Part shown: piece after piece, positions 1 through 6,739 of the stretch | How the letters are laid out: the number at the start of each line of letters is the position of its first letter | How positions within the stretch are numbered: position 1 is the stretch's first letter | Program-made: the position numbers and the translations under genes | NCBI GenBank assembly: GCA_031260385.1 | Contig: JAIRKB010000090.1 | Location: 1 to 19,184, forward strand | Direction: 5' to 3' | Length of the DNA: 19,184 bases | From: Propionibacteriaceae bacterium | GTDB taxonomy: Bacteria > Actinomycetota > Actinomycetes > Propionibacteriales > Propionibacteriaceae | Notes under the pieces: generated by a model | What the model was told of the DNA's origin: nothing | Seen by the model: only the letters and a program-made list of their open reading frames with translations | The model's database searches: none

Positions 1-596
1 CCAACTACTCCGGTTCAACCTCCCTAGGCCGAGCCTATCGCGAGCGCCTCTACGGAGCTTGGGGGCTGGTTGATGTCCGAGACTGTATCGACGCCGCCCA
101 CCACCTGATCGATGCCGGCCTAGTCGACCCCAACCGCCTAGCGATCATGGGTGGATCCGCCGGTGGGTTCACCACCCTTGCAGCACTGACCACCTCAAAG
201 ATCTTCTCAGCCGGTATCTCCCAATATGGCGTCGCCGACCTCGAAGCCCTCAGCCGCGACACCCACAAGTTCGAGTCCCGCTACAACGACACCCTAATCG
301 CCCCCTACCCCGCCGAACGCCACATCCACCAAGAGCGTTCCCCCATCAACCACATCGACCAGTTATCCGCGCCGATGCTACTTCTCCAGGGGGGTCTCGA
401 CAGGGTTGTACCGGTGGATCAAGCCCAAGCCATGTTTGAAGCCGCCCGCGCCAAAGGTCTAGACGCCGAACTAGTAATCTACGAAGACGAGGGCCACGGC
501 TGGCGCCAAGCCCCCACCATCGAAGACGCCTACACAAAGATCATTAACTTCCTAGGACGCATCTGGCATTTCACCCCGAAGGCAACTAAAGACTAA
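1..596 (+). CDS. S9 family prolyl oligopeptidase, C-terminal part (5' end outside window)
   Basis: Partial gene: the frame is open from base 3 to the TAA at 594-596. The visible part is the C-terminal alpha/beta-hydrolase catalytic domain of a serine peptidase of family S9 (prolyl oligopeptidase, acylaminoacyl-peptidase/DPP type). It begins inside the conserved region NYSGSTSLGRAYRERL. It then shows the nucleophile elbow GGSAGG (Ser at 156-158), the catalytic Asp in GGLDRVVPVDQA and the catalytic His in YEDEGHGW, so the triad is complete. Family members remove or cleave short peptides, normally in the cytoplasm. The N-terminal beta-propeller would lie upstream of the window. The ATG at 147 is internal to the domain and is not the start. 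The stop overlaps the stop of the convergent yggS gene by 4 nt. Family assignment is firm; substrate is not inferable. Confidence 0.9.
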   Translation, partial: NYSGSTSLGRAYRERLYGAWGLVDVRDCIDAAHHLIDAGLVDPNRLAIMGGSAGGFTTLAALTTSKIFSAGISQYGVADLEALSRDTHKFESRYNDTLIAPYPAERHIHQERSPINHIDQLSAPMLLLQGGLDRVVPVDQAQAMFEAARAKGLDAELVIYEDEGHGWRQAPTIEDAYTKIINFLGRIWHFTPKATKD

Positions 597-1270
597 AAAC
601 TAGCCCCAAAAATCGCCGTACCGATCCGTACACAGGTCGAACCATGAGCGATGGCAGCATCAAAATCACTACTCATACCCATCGACAGCTCAGCCCATCC
701 CCCACCATCACGATCCCATAGCTCGGATCGAAGAGCAGCCAACCGAGCGAACCCCAGATCAGCGAGCCCAGGATCAGGATGTGCGACAGTCATCAGCCCA
801 CGCGGTTCCAGCCGGTCATAGGCCTTCAGAGAGCGAGCAAATGCAAGAACCTGATCGGAGGCCAATCCATGTTTGGTGACCTCGCCCGAAGTGTTCACTT
901 CGACCAGCACCGGCAACCGACGATCTGAGTCGATCCGTTCGAGATGGCGCTGTAGGGCTTCCGCCAAGCGTAAAGAGTCCAAGGATTGCAGTTCGGCGAT
1001 CACAGAGCAGGCTAAGGGAACTTTATTACGCTGCAAGTGCCCGATAAACACCCAGGAGGTCGCGCCCAGCTCCCGAGCTTTTATCGACATTTCCTGGACC
1101 TGGTTCTCGGCGACCTGACCAGCACCAAGAGCGATAACCTGGGCAATCTCCGCGGCAGACCGTCCCTTGGTCACCGGCAGTAAGCGTACCTCCTCCGGAT
1201 TCCGACCAACAGCCCGACAAGCCTGATTGATGGTTTCGGTTACCCGGCGGTAGTTATCGGCAATGGCCAT
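593..1270 (-). CDS. YggS/PROSC family pyridoxal phosphate homeostasis protein
   Basis: This is a single-domain PLP-binding protein of the YggS/YlmE/PLPBP family, a fold-type III TIM barrel related to the alanine racemase N-terminal domain but without racemase activity. Family members control vitamin B6 pools and amino/keto-acid balance in the cytoplasm. Landmarks are the PLP lysine in LLPVTKG, AENQVQE, WVFIGHLQRNK, VEVNTSGEVTKHG, LMTVAHP, LSMGMSSDFDAAI and the C-terminal GSTCVRIGTAIFG. I chose the ATG at 1268-1270, which overlaps the upstream VWA gene stop as TGATG and gives 225 residues. An ATG three codons earlier (1279) is also possible, and neither has a strong ribosome site. It is the last gene of the moxR operon and ends tail-to-tail with the S9 peptidase gene. 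The link to the operon may be only positional. Confidence 0.95.
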   Translation of the reverse strand: MAIADNYRRVTETINQACRAVGRNPEEVRLLPVTKGRSAAEIAQVIALGAGQVAENQVQEMSIKARELGATSWVFIGHLQRNKVPLACSVIAELQSLDSLRLAEALQRHLERIDSDRRLPVLVEVNTSGEVTKHGLASDQVLAFARSLKAYDRLEPRGLMTVAHPDPGLADLGFARLAALRSELWDRDGGGWAELSMGMSSDFDAAIAHGSTCVRIGTAIFGASF

Positions 1271-2235
1271 CACGGCCATCTCGCAGCCAGTGACATCACC
1301 CCGAGCAAGGAGATTATCCCCAGCAGCACCCCAGCGCCAACAAAGCGTTCCGTGATCTCATCCTGGATCTTTTCATAGCCAATCGAACGCGAAATCCCTT
1401 GATAGACCTCGTTTAGTTTGTCTAAGGTGTCGGCAGTGTATGCCTTACCACCGGAGAGACGGGCGATCTCCCGCAGTTCCTCGGTCTTCACCTCGACGGG
1501 CATCTGACGGTTGCGTTCATCGAGGATATAGCCCCAAGGCGTCCCAAAAGCGATGGTGAAGATTGGCACTTGCAGGGTCTTGGCGTCCATGGCGGCGGTG
1601 GTTGACAGACGCCCGGTGTTGGAGTCACCGTCAGAGAGCAGCACGATGGCAGCGGGGGGTGGTTCATCCGGGTGATCCGGATCCGGTGGGATGAGCACCA
1701 GCCCGTCCAAAGCGGCATAGATCGCATCACCGATAGCGGTCGATTGGGCCAACGTGATTCGGTCAATGGCGCGGGTGATCGCCCCACGATCGGTGGTCGG
1801 TTGGACCACGGTGGTGGGCAGGGCGGCGAAGGTGATCAGGGAGACGTTGAACCCCGGCGGCAACTCATTGACGAATTGTTTGGCGGCCTCTTGGGCGGCC
1901 TTGAGCCGGGTTGGCTTAACGTCAGCGGCCTCCATCGACAATGACACATCGATCACTAGAAACACGGTTGCCCGCTCCCGGGGAATATCAACATATCCGA
2001 AGGGTTTCGCCCATGCCAGGGTCAGGGAAGCGATGGTCGCGACCGCCGCCACCACGGCGACGTGGCGTTTCCAGGCCTTTCGTTTCGGGAAGAGGGCCTC
2101 CAGACCACTGCGATCGGCTCCTTGTCGGCGCCCTTTGATCAGGGTCCAGATCAGATAGATGCCGAGGAAGACCGGCACCACCCACAACACCGCCAAGCGG
2201 GATTTGAACATGAACTCTAGTGCTAACACTGTCAT
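1270..2235 (-). CDS. VWA domain membrane protein (BatA/BatB-like), second of the pair
   Basis: 321 residues. Two N-terminal membrane segments (about 13-33 and 58-76) are followed by a von Willebrand factor A domain (about 90-285) and a final membrane helix (about 295-317). The metal-ion-dependent adhesion site is intact: DVSLS (D96, S98, S100), T166 in STAIGD and D202 in LLSDGD. The topology matches the membrane VWA partners of MoxR AAA+ ATPases, in which the VWA domain binds a protein client or assembly partner through a divalent metal. The start ATG overlaps the stop of the preceding VWA gene as ATGA. The two VWA proteins share layout and are probably ancient duplicates. Here the segment before the C-terminal helix carries a Pro/Asp/Glu-rich loop (about 182-194). 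The actual client is unknown. Confidence 0.93.
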   Translation of the reverse strand: MTVLALEFMFKSRLAVLWVVPVFLGIYLIWTLIKGRRQGADRSGLEALFPKRKAWKRHVAVVAAVATIASLTLAWAKPFGYVDIPRERATVFLVIDVSLSMEAADVKPTRLKAAQEAAKQFVNELPPGFNVSLITFAALPTTVVQPTTDRGAITRAIDRITLAQSTAIGDAIYAALDGLVLIPPDPDHPDEPPPAAIVLLSDGDSNTGRLSTTAAMDAKTLQVPIFTIAFGTPWGYILDERNRQMPVEVKTEELREIARLSGGKAYTADTLDKLNEVYQGISRSIGYEKIQDEITERFVGAGVLLGIISLLGVMSLAARWP

Positions 2236-3191
2236 TTGAATCGGACCCCCAATACGACTGCCCCAGCCCCGGCAATTAGCGCGAATATCAGCGAACCAAA
2301 AGCCCAGGTGGCCGTGACTTCCTTTTCCACCATCTCCCAGCCTAGTTCCGATTGTATCCGACCATAAGCGCGCCCGAGTTGTCGGGCATTGTCGGCGGTG
2401 TAATACTCACCCCCCGAAATCTCGGCGATCTCCGCCATCAACTCGCGATCCGGCGGCACATTGATGCGCTCATCGTCGAGGTCAACGTAACCATTATCCG
2501 AGCCATAGGCGATGGTGTAGATCGGTATTCCCGCTATCTCAGCCTGTGAGGCTGCCTGGCGGGGTGACTGTCCATGGGTATGGCCCCCATCCGACAGCAA
2601 GACAATCATGGCGGGCACCTTGTCTTTATCGCCTTCGGGCATGCCCGCGACGGCCGACAAGGCGGCTTGCAGGGCATCACCAATCGCCGTTCCATCTTGC
2701 GTCACCAAAGACTCGATGACCCGACGTACGGCTTGCTTATTGCTATTGGGCGCCAAGCGTACGGAAGGGGTGCCAGACAGCGAGACGATCCCAATGTTAA
2801 AACCATCGGGTATCTCAGCGACGAAGTTGAGGGCCGCCGCCTTGGCCGCTTCAAGACGGTTTGGTTCGACGTCCGTTGCCATCATCGACTGAGAAATGTC
2901 GATAATTAACACGATGGTGGCCCGCTCGCGAGCGACCTTATCAATCCCTAATGGCCGGGCCCAGGCGAGATTCAAGGCGATTAAGCTCAAAACTGACAAG
3001 GCGACGATGACGTGGCGGAGCCACTGCGACTGGACCGGCATCACCGCCCCCAACACCGTGGTGTTGGTATATCTCATTCCCCGCTTGGCGCGCCGCCGGA
3101 CAACGATGACATAGAGCGCAATCAGGATCGGGATGATCAGCAGTAACCACAACCGACCGATCGCTTCAAAACCGTAGAAAGGCACTGTCAT
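2232..3191 (-). CDS. VWA domain membrane protein (BatA/BatB-like), first of the pair
   Basis: 319 residues with the same architecture as its downstream neighbour: membrane segments at about 12-31 and 60-77, a VWA domain at about 92-285, and a C-terminal membrane helix at about 296-315. The MIDAS residues are present: DISQS (D98, S100, S102), T168 in GTAIGD and D201 in LLSDGG. It is expected to act at the cytoplasmic membrane with the MoxR ATPase and the DUF58 protein encoded just upstream. The start overlaps the DUF58 stop as ATGA (3188-3191) and its own stop overlaps the next start the same way, so the proteins are likely made by coupled translation. The specific process (envelope assembly, stress tolerance or metal-enzyme maturation) cannot be told from sequence. 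Confidence 0.93.
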   Translation of the reverse strand: MTVPFYGFEAIGRLWLLLIIPILIALYVIVVRRRAKRGMRYTNTTVLGAVMPVQSQWLRHVIVALSVLSLIALNLAWARPLGIDKVARERATIVLIIDISQSMMATDVEPNRLEAAKAAALNFVAEIPDGFNIGIVSLSGTPSVRLAPNSNKQAVRRVIESLVTQDGTAIGDALQAALSAVAGMPEGDKDKVPAMIVLLSDGGHTHGQSPRQAASQAEIAGIPIYTIAYGSDNGYVDLDDERINVPPDRELMAEIAEISGGEYYTADNARQLGRAYGRIQSELGWEMVEKEVTATWAFGSLIFALIAGAGAVVLGVRFK

Positions 3192-4228
3192 TTCGCTACC
3201 CCCTGGGGTGGAGTGTGCAGCTGACCAGCGATCCGCCGATAGGAGATCACGAAGCGAGCGATATCGTCGACCCAGTCGCGGTCGGTCCGCAACTGGATAT
3301 GAGCGGCCCCCGCCCGCCGAATCGCTAGGCGGATCCGTTCCCGCTGGGCCCGAGTCGCCGCATTGAGCCGGGAGCGCGCCGCCGGGTCGGAGGTGTCAAC
3401 ATAGCGGTCAAACTTCGATTCCGGGTCCCGGATCAGGATCTCACCGACATCAGGGAACTCCATCTCGCGGCGGTCCACTGTCTCAACACAGATCACTTGG
3501 TTGCGAACACAGAGCTTGCGCAAGGGGCGCTCCCAGGCCGGTTCCACATTCGGATCAAGTTCCGTGTCACCGGTGGTCAAGAAATCGGAGACGATCACCC
3601 GCATACCGCGGCGACGCAAGGTCCTAGCCATCTGTTCGATCCCAGCGGCGATATCCATCGGTCCTTCGGTATTATCCGGCACAATCGGGCGGGTAAGCAT
3701 CCGGCGCAACAACCCGTACAACGCCATTCGACCGGAGCGGGCGGCGATACGTGTTAAGCCCTCCGGATCCATGATCACCCCACCAAAACGGTCGCCGACC
3801 TTCTGTGAGAGGAAGCCGATGGTGGCGATCGCGGCGATGCCAAGATCGCGTTTGGTGACCCCAGCCGTGCCCCAGTTCATCGACGGTGTCACGTCGAGTA
3901 GCGCCCAGACCTCGAGTTCGCGGTCGGCGATCGTATCGCGGACGTGGGGAATGGTGGTACGAGCGGTCACCGCCCAGTCCATCCGCCGAACATCATCCTG
4001 GCCAGGGACGTAGACGCGGGCATCGCTAGTCTCCGAACCCGGCCCTGGTAGGAGTCCGATGTGATCACCTTGGAGGAAGCCTTCGAGGCGACGGACGATC
4101 GTTAACTCTAGGCGTCGCAAAGCCGCTTCCGGTGCGAGCTTACTCAGGGGCAGGGTCGCCCCGGTCGGCGCTTCGACGACCGAGGTTGCTGCCGCCTGAG
4201 TCGGCGCAGCGAAGTCGATCCCGGTCAT
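3188..4228 (-). CDS. DUF58 domain protein (MoxR-associated)
   Basis: 346 residues from the ATG at 4226-4228. A TTG 39 nt further upstream also keeps the frame open, but the ATG overlaps the moxR stop as ATGA, the same arrangement as every other junction here, so I prefer it. The DUF58 signature is clear: YVPGQDDVRRMDW with the following TAR (about residues 73-88), then a VWA-like segment LLDVTPSMNWG (about 110-120) retaining the Asp and Ser of a MIDAS-like site, and DRFGGVIM further on. Unlike many DUF58 proteins there is no N-terminal membrane segment, so this looks like the soluble form. DUF58 proteins almost always lie beside moxR and are thought to act with the ATPase on a shared client; no biochemical role can be assigned. 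Confidence 0.93.
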   Translation of the reverse strand: MTGIDFAAPTQAAATSVVEAPTGATLPLSKLAPEAALRRLELTIVRRLEGFLQGDHIGLLPGPGSETSDARVYVPGQDDVRRMDWAVTARTTIPHVRDTIADRELEVWALLDVTPSMNWGTAGVTKRDLGIAAIATIGFLSQKVGDRFGGVIMDPEGLTRIAARSGRMALYGLLRRMLTRPIVPDNTEGPMDIAAGIEQMARTLRRRGMRVIVSDFLTTGDTELDPNVEPAWERPLRKLCVRNQVICVETVDRREMEFPDVGEILIRDPESKFDRYVDTSDPAARSRLNAATRAQRERIRLAIRRAGAAHIQLRTDRDWVDDIARFVISYRRIAGQLHTPPQGVAK

Positions 4229-5277
4229 CCCCGCCCGCCTGGGGCCCCCGTTTGGGGCTGATTCCAAACCGGGGTTGGCGGTGGCACCATAGCGACGATC
4301 CGTTCCACAACCTGGCCGGGAGCAATGTTGTCGGCGACGGCGTCGAAGGTTAGGACGAGGCGGTGGGCCATCACATCCTTGGCGACGCTTTGAACATCAG
4401 TCGGCAAGACGTAATCACGCCCGTGGATCAAGGCCAAGGCGCGCGAGGCGGCGACTAGACCGAGGGTGGCGCGCGAGGAACAGCCAATTGAGATCACACT
4501 TGCGAGGTCGGGCATGCCAAAATCGGAGGGATTGCGGCTGGCCAAGACCAGTCGAACGATATATTCCGCCACCAGGTTGTGAACGAAGATATGGGAAGCC
4601 TGGTCTTGTAGCTGCAAGACCACCTCGGGGTTTAGCACCGGATTGGGTTGAGGAGCTTTGATCGACATCCGCCGTAGAATCTCAAACTCCTCATTGCCGC
4701 GTGGATAGTCAACATCGACTTTCAGCAGGAAGCGGTCACGCTGCGCCTCGGGCAGCGGATAAACCCCCTCGGATTCAATTGGGTTCTGGGTGGCGATGAC
4801 GATGAAAGGCTCCGGAGCGGGGTGGGTCTTTCCACCAATCGAAACCTGCTTCTCAGCCATGATTTCGAGCATGGCGGATTGGACCTTGGCTGGGGCACGG
4901 TTGATCTCATCGGCGAGGACGAAGTTGACGAAAACCGGGCCGAGTTGGATATCGAAGCTTTCCTTCTTGGCCGAGTAAATCCGCGTCCCAACGATATCGG
5001 AGGGCACTAGGTCGGGGGTGAACTGGATCCGCGCAAACTCGCCACCGACCACCGTCGCAAAAGAGCGGACGGCGAGGGTCTTGGCGGTTCCGGGCACGCC
5101 TTCTAGTAGGCAGTGTCCTTTTGCCAACAGAGCGACCATTAGCTGCTCAACCATATGTTCTTGACCAACAATCACCCGCTGAACCTGAGCGATAGCGTCG
5201 GCTAGTAACTTGGATGCCGCCTGAATTGACTGTGGGGCGGGCTGAACAGGGGTTGCGGTCACAAAATCCTCCTCCAT
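4225..5277 (-). CDS. MoxR family AAA+ ATPase
   Basis: 350 residues from the ATG at 5275-5277. A TTG at 5307 would add ten residues but has no ribosome site. Features of the MoxR/RavA AAA+ subgroup are all visible: Walker A GVPGTAKT (about 60-67), Walker B VLADEINRAP (about 120-129), sensor 1 IATQNP (about 161-166), and PLPEAQRDRF with the arginine-finger region (about 174-183). The C-terminal lid contains the sensor-2 area around SSRATLGLV. MoxR ATPases act as chaperone-like remodelling machines in the cytoplasm, working with VWA-domain partners, exactly what follows in this operon. It is the first gene of a five-gene run. The stretch up to the divergent gene at 5406 should hold the promoter. 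Confidence 0.95.
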   Translation of the reverse strand: MEEDFVTATPVQPAPQSIQAASKLLADAIAQVQRVIVGQEHMVEQLMVALLAKGHCLLEGVPGTAKTLAVRSFATVVGGEFARIQFTPDLVPSDIVGTRIYSAKKESFDIQLGPVFVNFVLADEINRAPAKVQSAMLEIMAEKQVSIGGKTHPAPEPFIVIATQNPIESEGVYPLPEAQRDRFLLKVDVDYPRGNEEFEILRRMSIKAPQPNPVLNPEVVLQLQDQASHIFVHNLVAEYIVRLVLASRNPSDFGMPDLASVISIGCSSRATLGLVAASRALALIHGRDYVLPTDVQSVAKDVMAHRLVLTFDAVADNIAPGQVVERIVAMVPPPTPVWNQPQTGAPGGRG

Positions 5278-5325
5278 GGGGACGCGCGTTCCTGGCGCAC
5301 TGTTCAACGATACCGTGACTTGGGG

Positions 5326-5331
5326 ATTACA
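5326..5331 (-). promoter_or_regulatory. candidate -10 box for the moxR operon
   Basis: On the minus strand the hexamer TGTAAT (5/6 to TATAAT) is preceded by TGG, giving an extended -10 look, and lies about 49 nt upstream of the ATG at 5277. No good -35 hexamer is seen at 16-18 nt spacing. If real, the transcript would begin close to the alternative TTG at 5307, which supports the ATG as start. Weak evidence from pattern only. Confidence 0.25.
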
Positions 5332-5405
5332 CCAGCCTTTTCTCCCGCAATGAGCGCAAGATTTCTCGAAATAAGGCAGACTAGTGGGGTCACGAAGGAT
5401 CGAAT

Positions 5406-6251
5406 ATGACTACACCTAGCCCGACACCTCCCGATTCGGAGGCGGCGGCGATCGCCCCGATCGACCAACTCCCGCTCGGCATCACGACCGCGCCGCTGCA
5501 CCCAATTGACCCGCCGAAGATCGGTGATTTCTGGCCCTCAGCCCGTCTGGCGGAGACTCCCGCTGGGGTGGCCTATGTTGCCTATGAGGATCATGGTACG
5601 GCCCCAGTGATGCTGATCTTGCTCTCCCAGGGCGCCTCTTCCGATCCGGGTGCCCGTGATCGTTTCGCGGGTGAGATCGACCGGATGGATATTGACACGG
5701 TGATCGCTCGCGGGGGGCTCGACCAGGACACCGGTCGTTATGCTGAGAAGTTTCGCAATGAAGACGACGACCCCCAAGGGGTCGAGGCTCCCCCCCAGTC
5801 CCCCTGGGTGGCCCTCGGGTTCGACCAGACCCCTCGGGCTGTTGATGAGGCGCGCCGGGTGCTTGCCGAAGTCGAGTTAAGCTGGCATCCCCAGCAAGGT
5901 CAACCGTCCGGGCCCGACTATCGCTTGCACTGGTCTGATCGCGTCGCTCCGGGGATCACTCGCGTCTGGCCCCTACCCTGGCCGGGTCGTCGGGATCGGG
6001 GGGGCCGCCTATCCCTGTTGGCCTCCTGGTTATTAATGCTGATGCTCGCCGCGGTCGCGATCCTGATCGCCATCCTGATCTTCTCCCAAGCCCCCGAGGT
6101 CTCGCCGCCACCCCCAATCCCGGATACCGGTCAAGGCAGTGGTGGTGGATCGGGTGGCGAATCCCCCGGCAGCGCCTCCCCCACTAGCGGTGAAGAAAGC
6201 CCCACTGACACAGAGTCCGGTCAGGGCCCTCCCTCACCATCACGGATCTAG
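5406..6251 (+). CDS. Single-pass membrane protein of unknown function, WPLPWPGR type
   Basis: 281 residues. The ATG at 5406 has a good ribosome site (AAGGA at 5395-5399, 6 nt spacing). It has an N-terminal globular region (about 35-195), the motif WPLPWPGRRDR (about 188-198), one membrane helix (about 203-227), then a Pro/Gly/Ser/Glu-rich tail. Positive charges before the helix predict a cytoplasmic N-terminus and an outside tail. Residues about 40-95 read like the N-lobe of a Ser/Thr kinase (LAETPAGVAYVAYEDHGTA, then SDPGARDRFAGE), but the catalytic lysine of the VAIK motif is absent (VMLILL) and no C-lobe motifs follow, so it is not an active kinase. The position, divergent from moxR, suggests a link to that operon. 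I recall similar actinobacterial proteins of unknown function; no function can be given. Confidence 0.85.
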   Translation: MTTPSPTPPDSEAAAIAPIDQLPLGITTAPLHPIDPPKIGDFWPSARLAETPAGVAYVAYEDHGTAPVMLILLSQGASSDPGARDRFAGEIDRMDIDTVIARGGLDQDTGRYAEKFRNEDDDPQGVEAPPQSPWVALGFDQTPRAVDEARRVLAEVELSWHPQQGQPSGPDYRLHWSDRVAPGITRVWPLPWPGRRDRGGRLSLLASWLLMLMLAAVAILIAILIFSQAPEVSPPPPIPDTGQGSGGGSGGESPGSASPTSGEESPTDTESGQGPPSPSRI

Positions 6252-6257
6252 GCCGCG

Positions 6258-6644
6258 TCAGTCCGTCCCTTTATGCCGCCGCGAGGCGAGAATATGTTGA
6301 AGGGCGCGTAAAGCGAAGCGGGAGCGCAGGGAGCGGGGGCCAGAATAACGCATCACCTTCCGGGCATACTCAGTCATTTCCGGCTTATAACACTTGGCCG
6401 TGCAGGTGGAGCAAAAGGGCTTCGGGTCGAAGCGACAGGTTTCGGTGCGACGCTCGGCATAGTTGGCATACCGAGCACAGTCGGCGCATAGTATCGGGGC
6501 TTTCTTGCCGTAAATCCCCGCCTCGACCCCACCCGAAACCAGTTCTGTGCGTGCGACATCCCGATGATGGTGGGCGCAATACCACTGCGTAAACCGCACG
6601 GTTAACTCAGTGTCTTTCGCCTTCTGACTGCCCTTGACTAGCAC
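6258..6644 (-). CDS. YgbA family protein (nitrous oxide-stimulated promoter family)
   Basis: 128 residues from the GTG at 6642-6644, which is 7 nt after AAGAGG (6652-6657). A GTG two codons earlier would sit on top of that ribosome site. The family is recognised from YCAHHHR near the N-terminus, LCADCARYANYAERR, CRFDPKPFCSTCTAKCYKP and KVMRYSGPRSL. The many Cys and His residues suggest one or more metal (zinc or iron) sites. In Escherichia coli the homologue ygbA is repressed by NsrR and induced by nitric oxide, and is linked to recovery from nitrosative stress. Whether that applies in this organism is inference, and I see no NsrR-like operator. The gene is convergent with 5406-6251 (6 nt apart) and lies downstream of putA on the same strand, separated by a long inverted repeat. 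Confidence 0.88.
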   Translation of the reverse strand: MLVKGSQKAKDTELTVRFTQWYCAHHHRDVARTELVSGGVEAGIYGKKAPILCADCARYANYAERRTETCRFDPKPFCSTCTAKCYKPEMTEYARKVMRYSGPRSLRSRFALRALQHILASRRHKGTD

Positions 6645-6651
6645 ACCCACA

Positions 6652-6657
6652 CCTCTT
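6652..6657 (-). promoter_or_regulatory. ribosome binding site that fixes the ygbA-like start
   Basis: Minus-strand AAGAGG lies 7 nt before the GTG at 6644 but only 1 nt before the GTG at 6650. The spacing favours the inner GTG as start. Confidence 0.6.
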
Positions 6658-6665
6658 CGCCCAAG

Positions 6666-6695
6666 TTGGTCCGTGGTTGGTCAACCACGGACCAA
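6666..6695. terminator. perfect 14-bp inverted repeat between putA and the ygbA-like gene
   Basis: TTGGTCCGTGGTTG (6666-6679) and CAACCACGGACCAA (6682-6695) are exact reverse complements separated by GT. Transcribed from either strand this makes a very stable hairpin. It lies 44 nt past the putA stop and 21 nt before the ygbA-like start. There is no long T-run after it on either strand, so it is either a U-tail-less terminator for putA, as is common in actinobacteria, or a transcript-end stabiliser or cruciform-type regulatory site for the ygbA-like gene. Confidence 0.6.
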
Positions 6696-6739
6696 TTCTA
6701 GGTCGTATCCTCCGCGTCAACTAGTCGATGCCCAAAGCT

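Noticed and set aside
411..424. CCGGTGGATCA resembling the end of the palindromic element
   Set aside because: It encodes the conserved VPVDQA segment next to the catalytic Asp of the S9 peptidase, matches only about ten bases, and has no partner end nearby.
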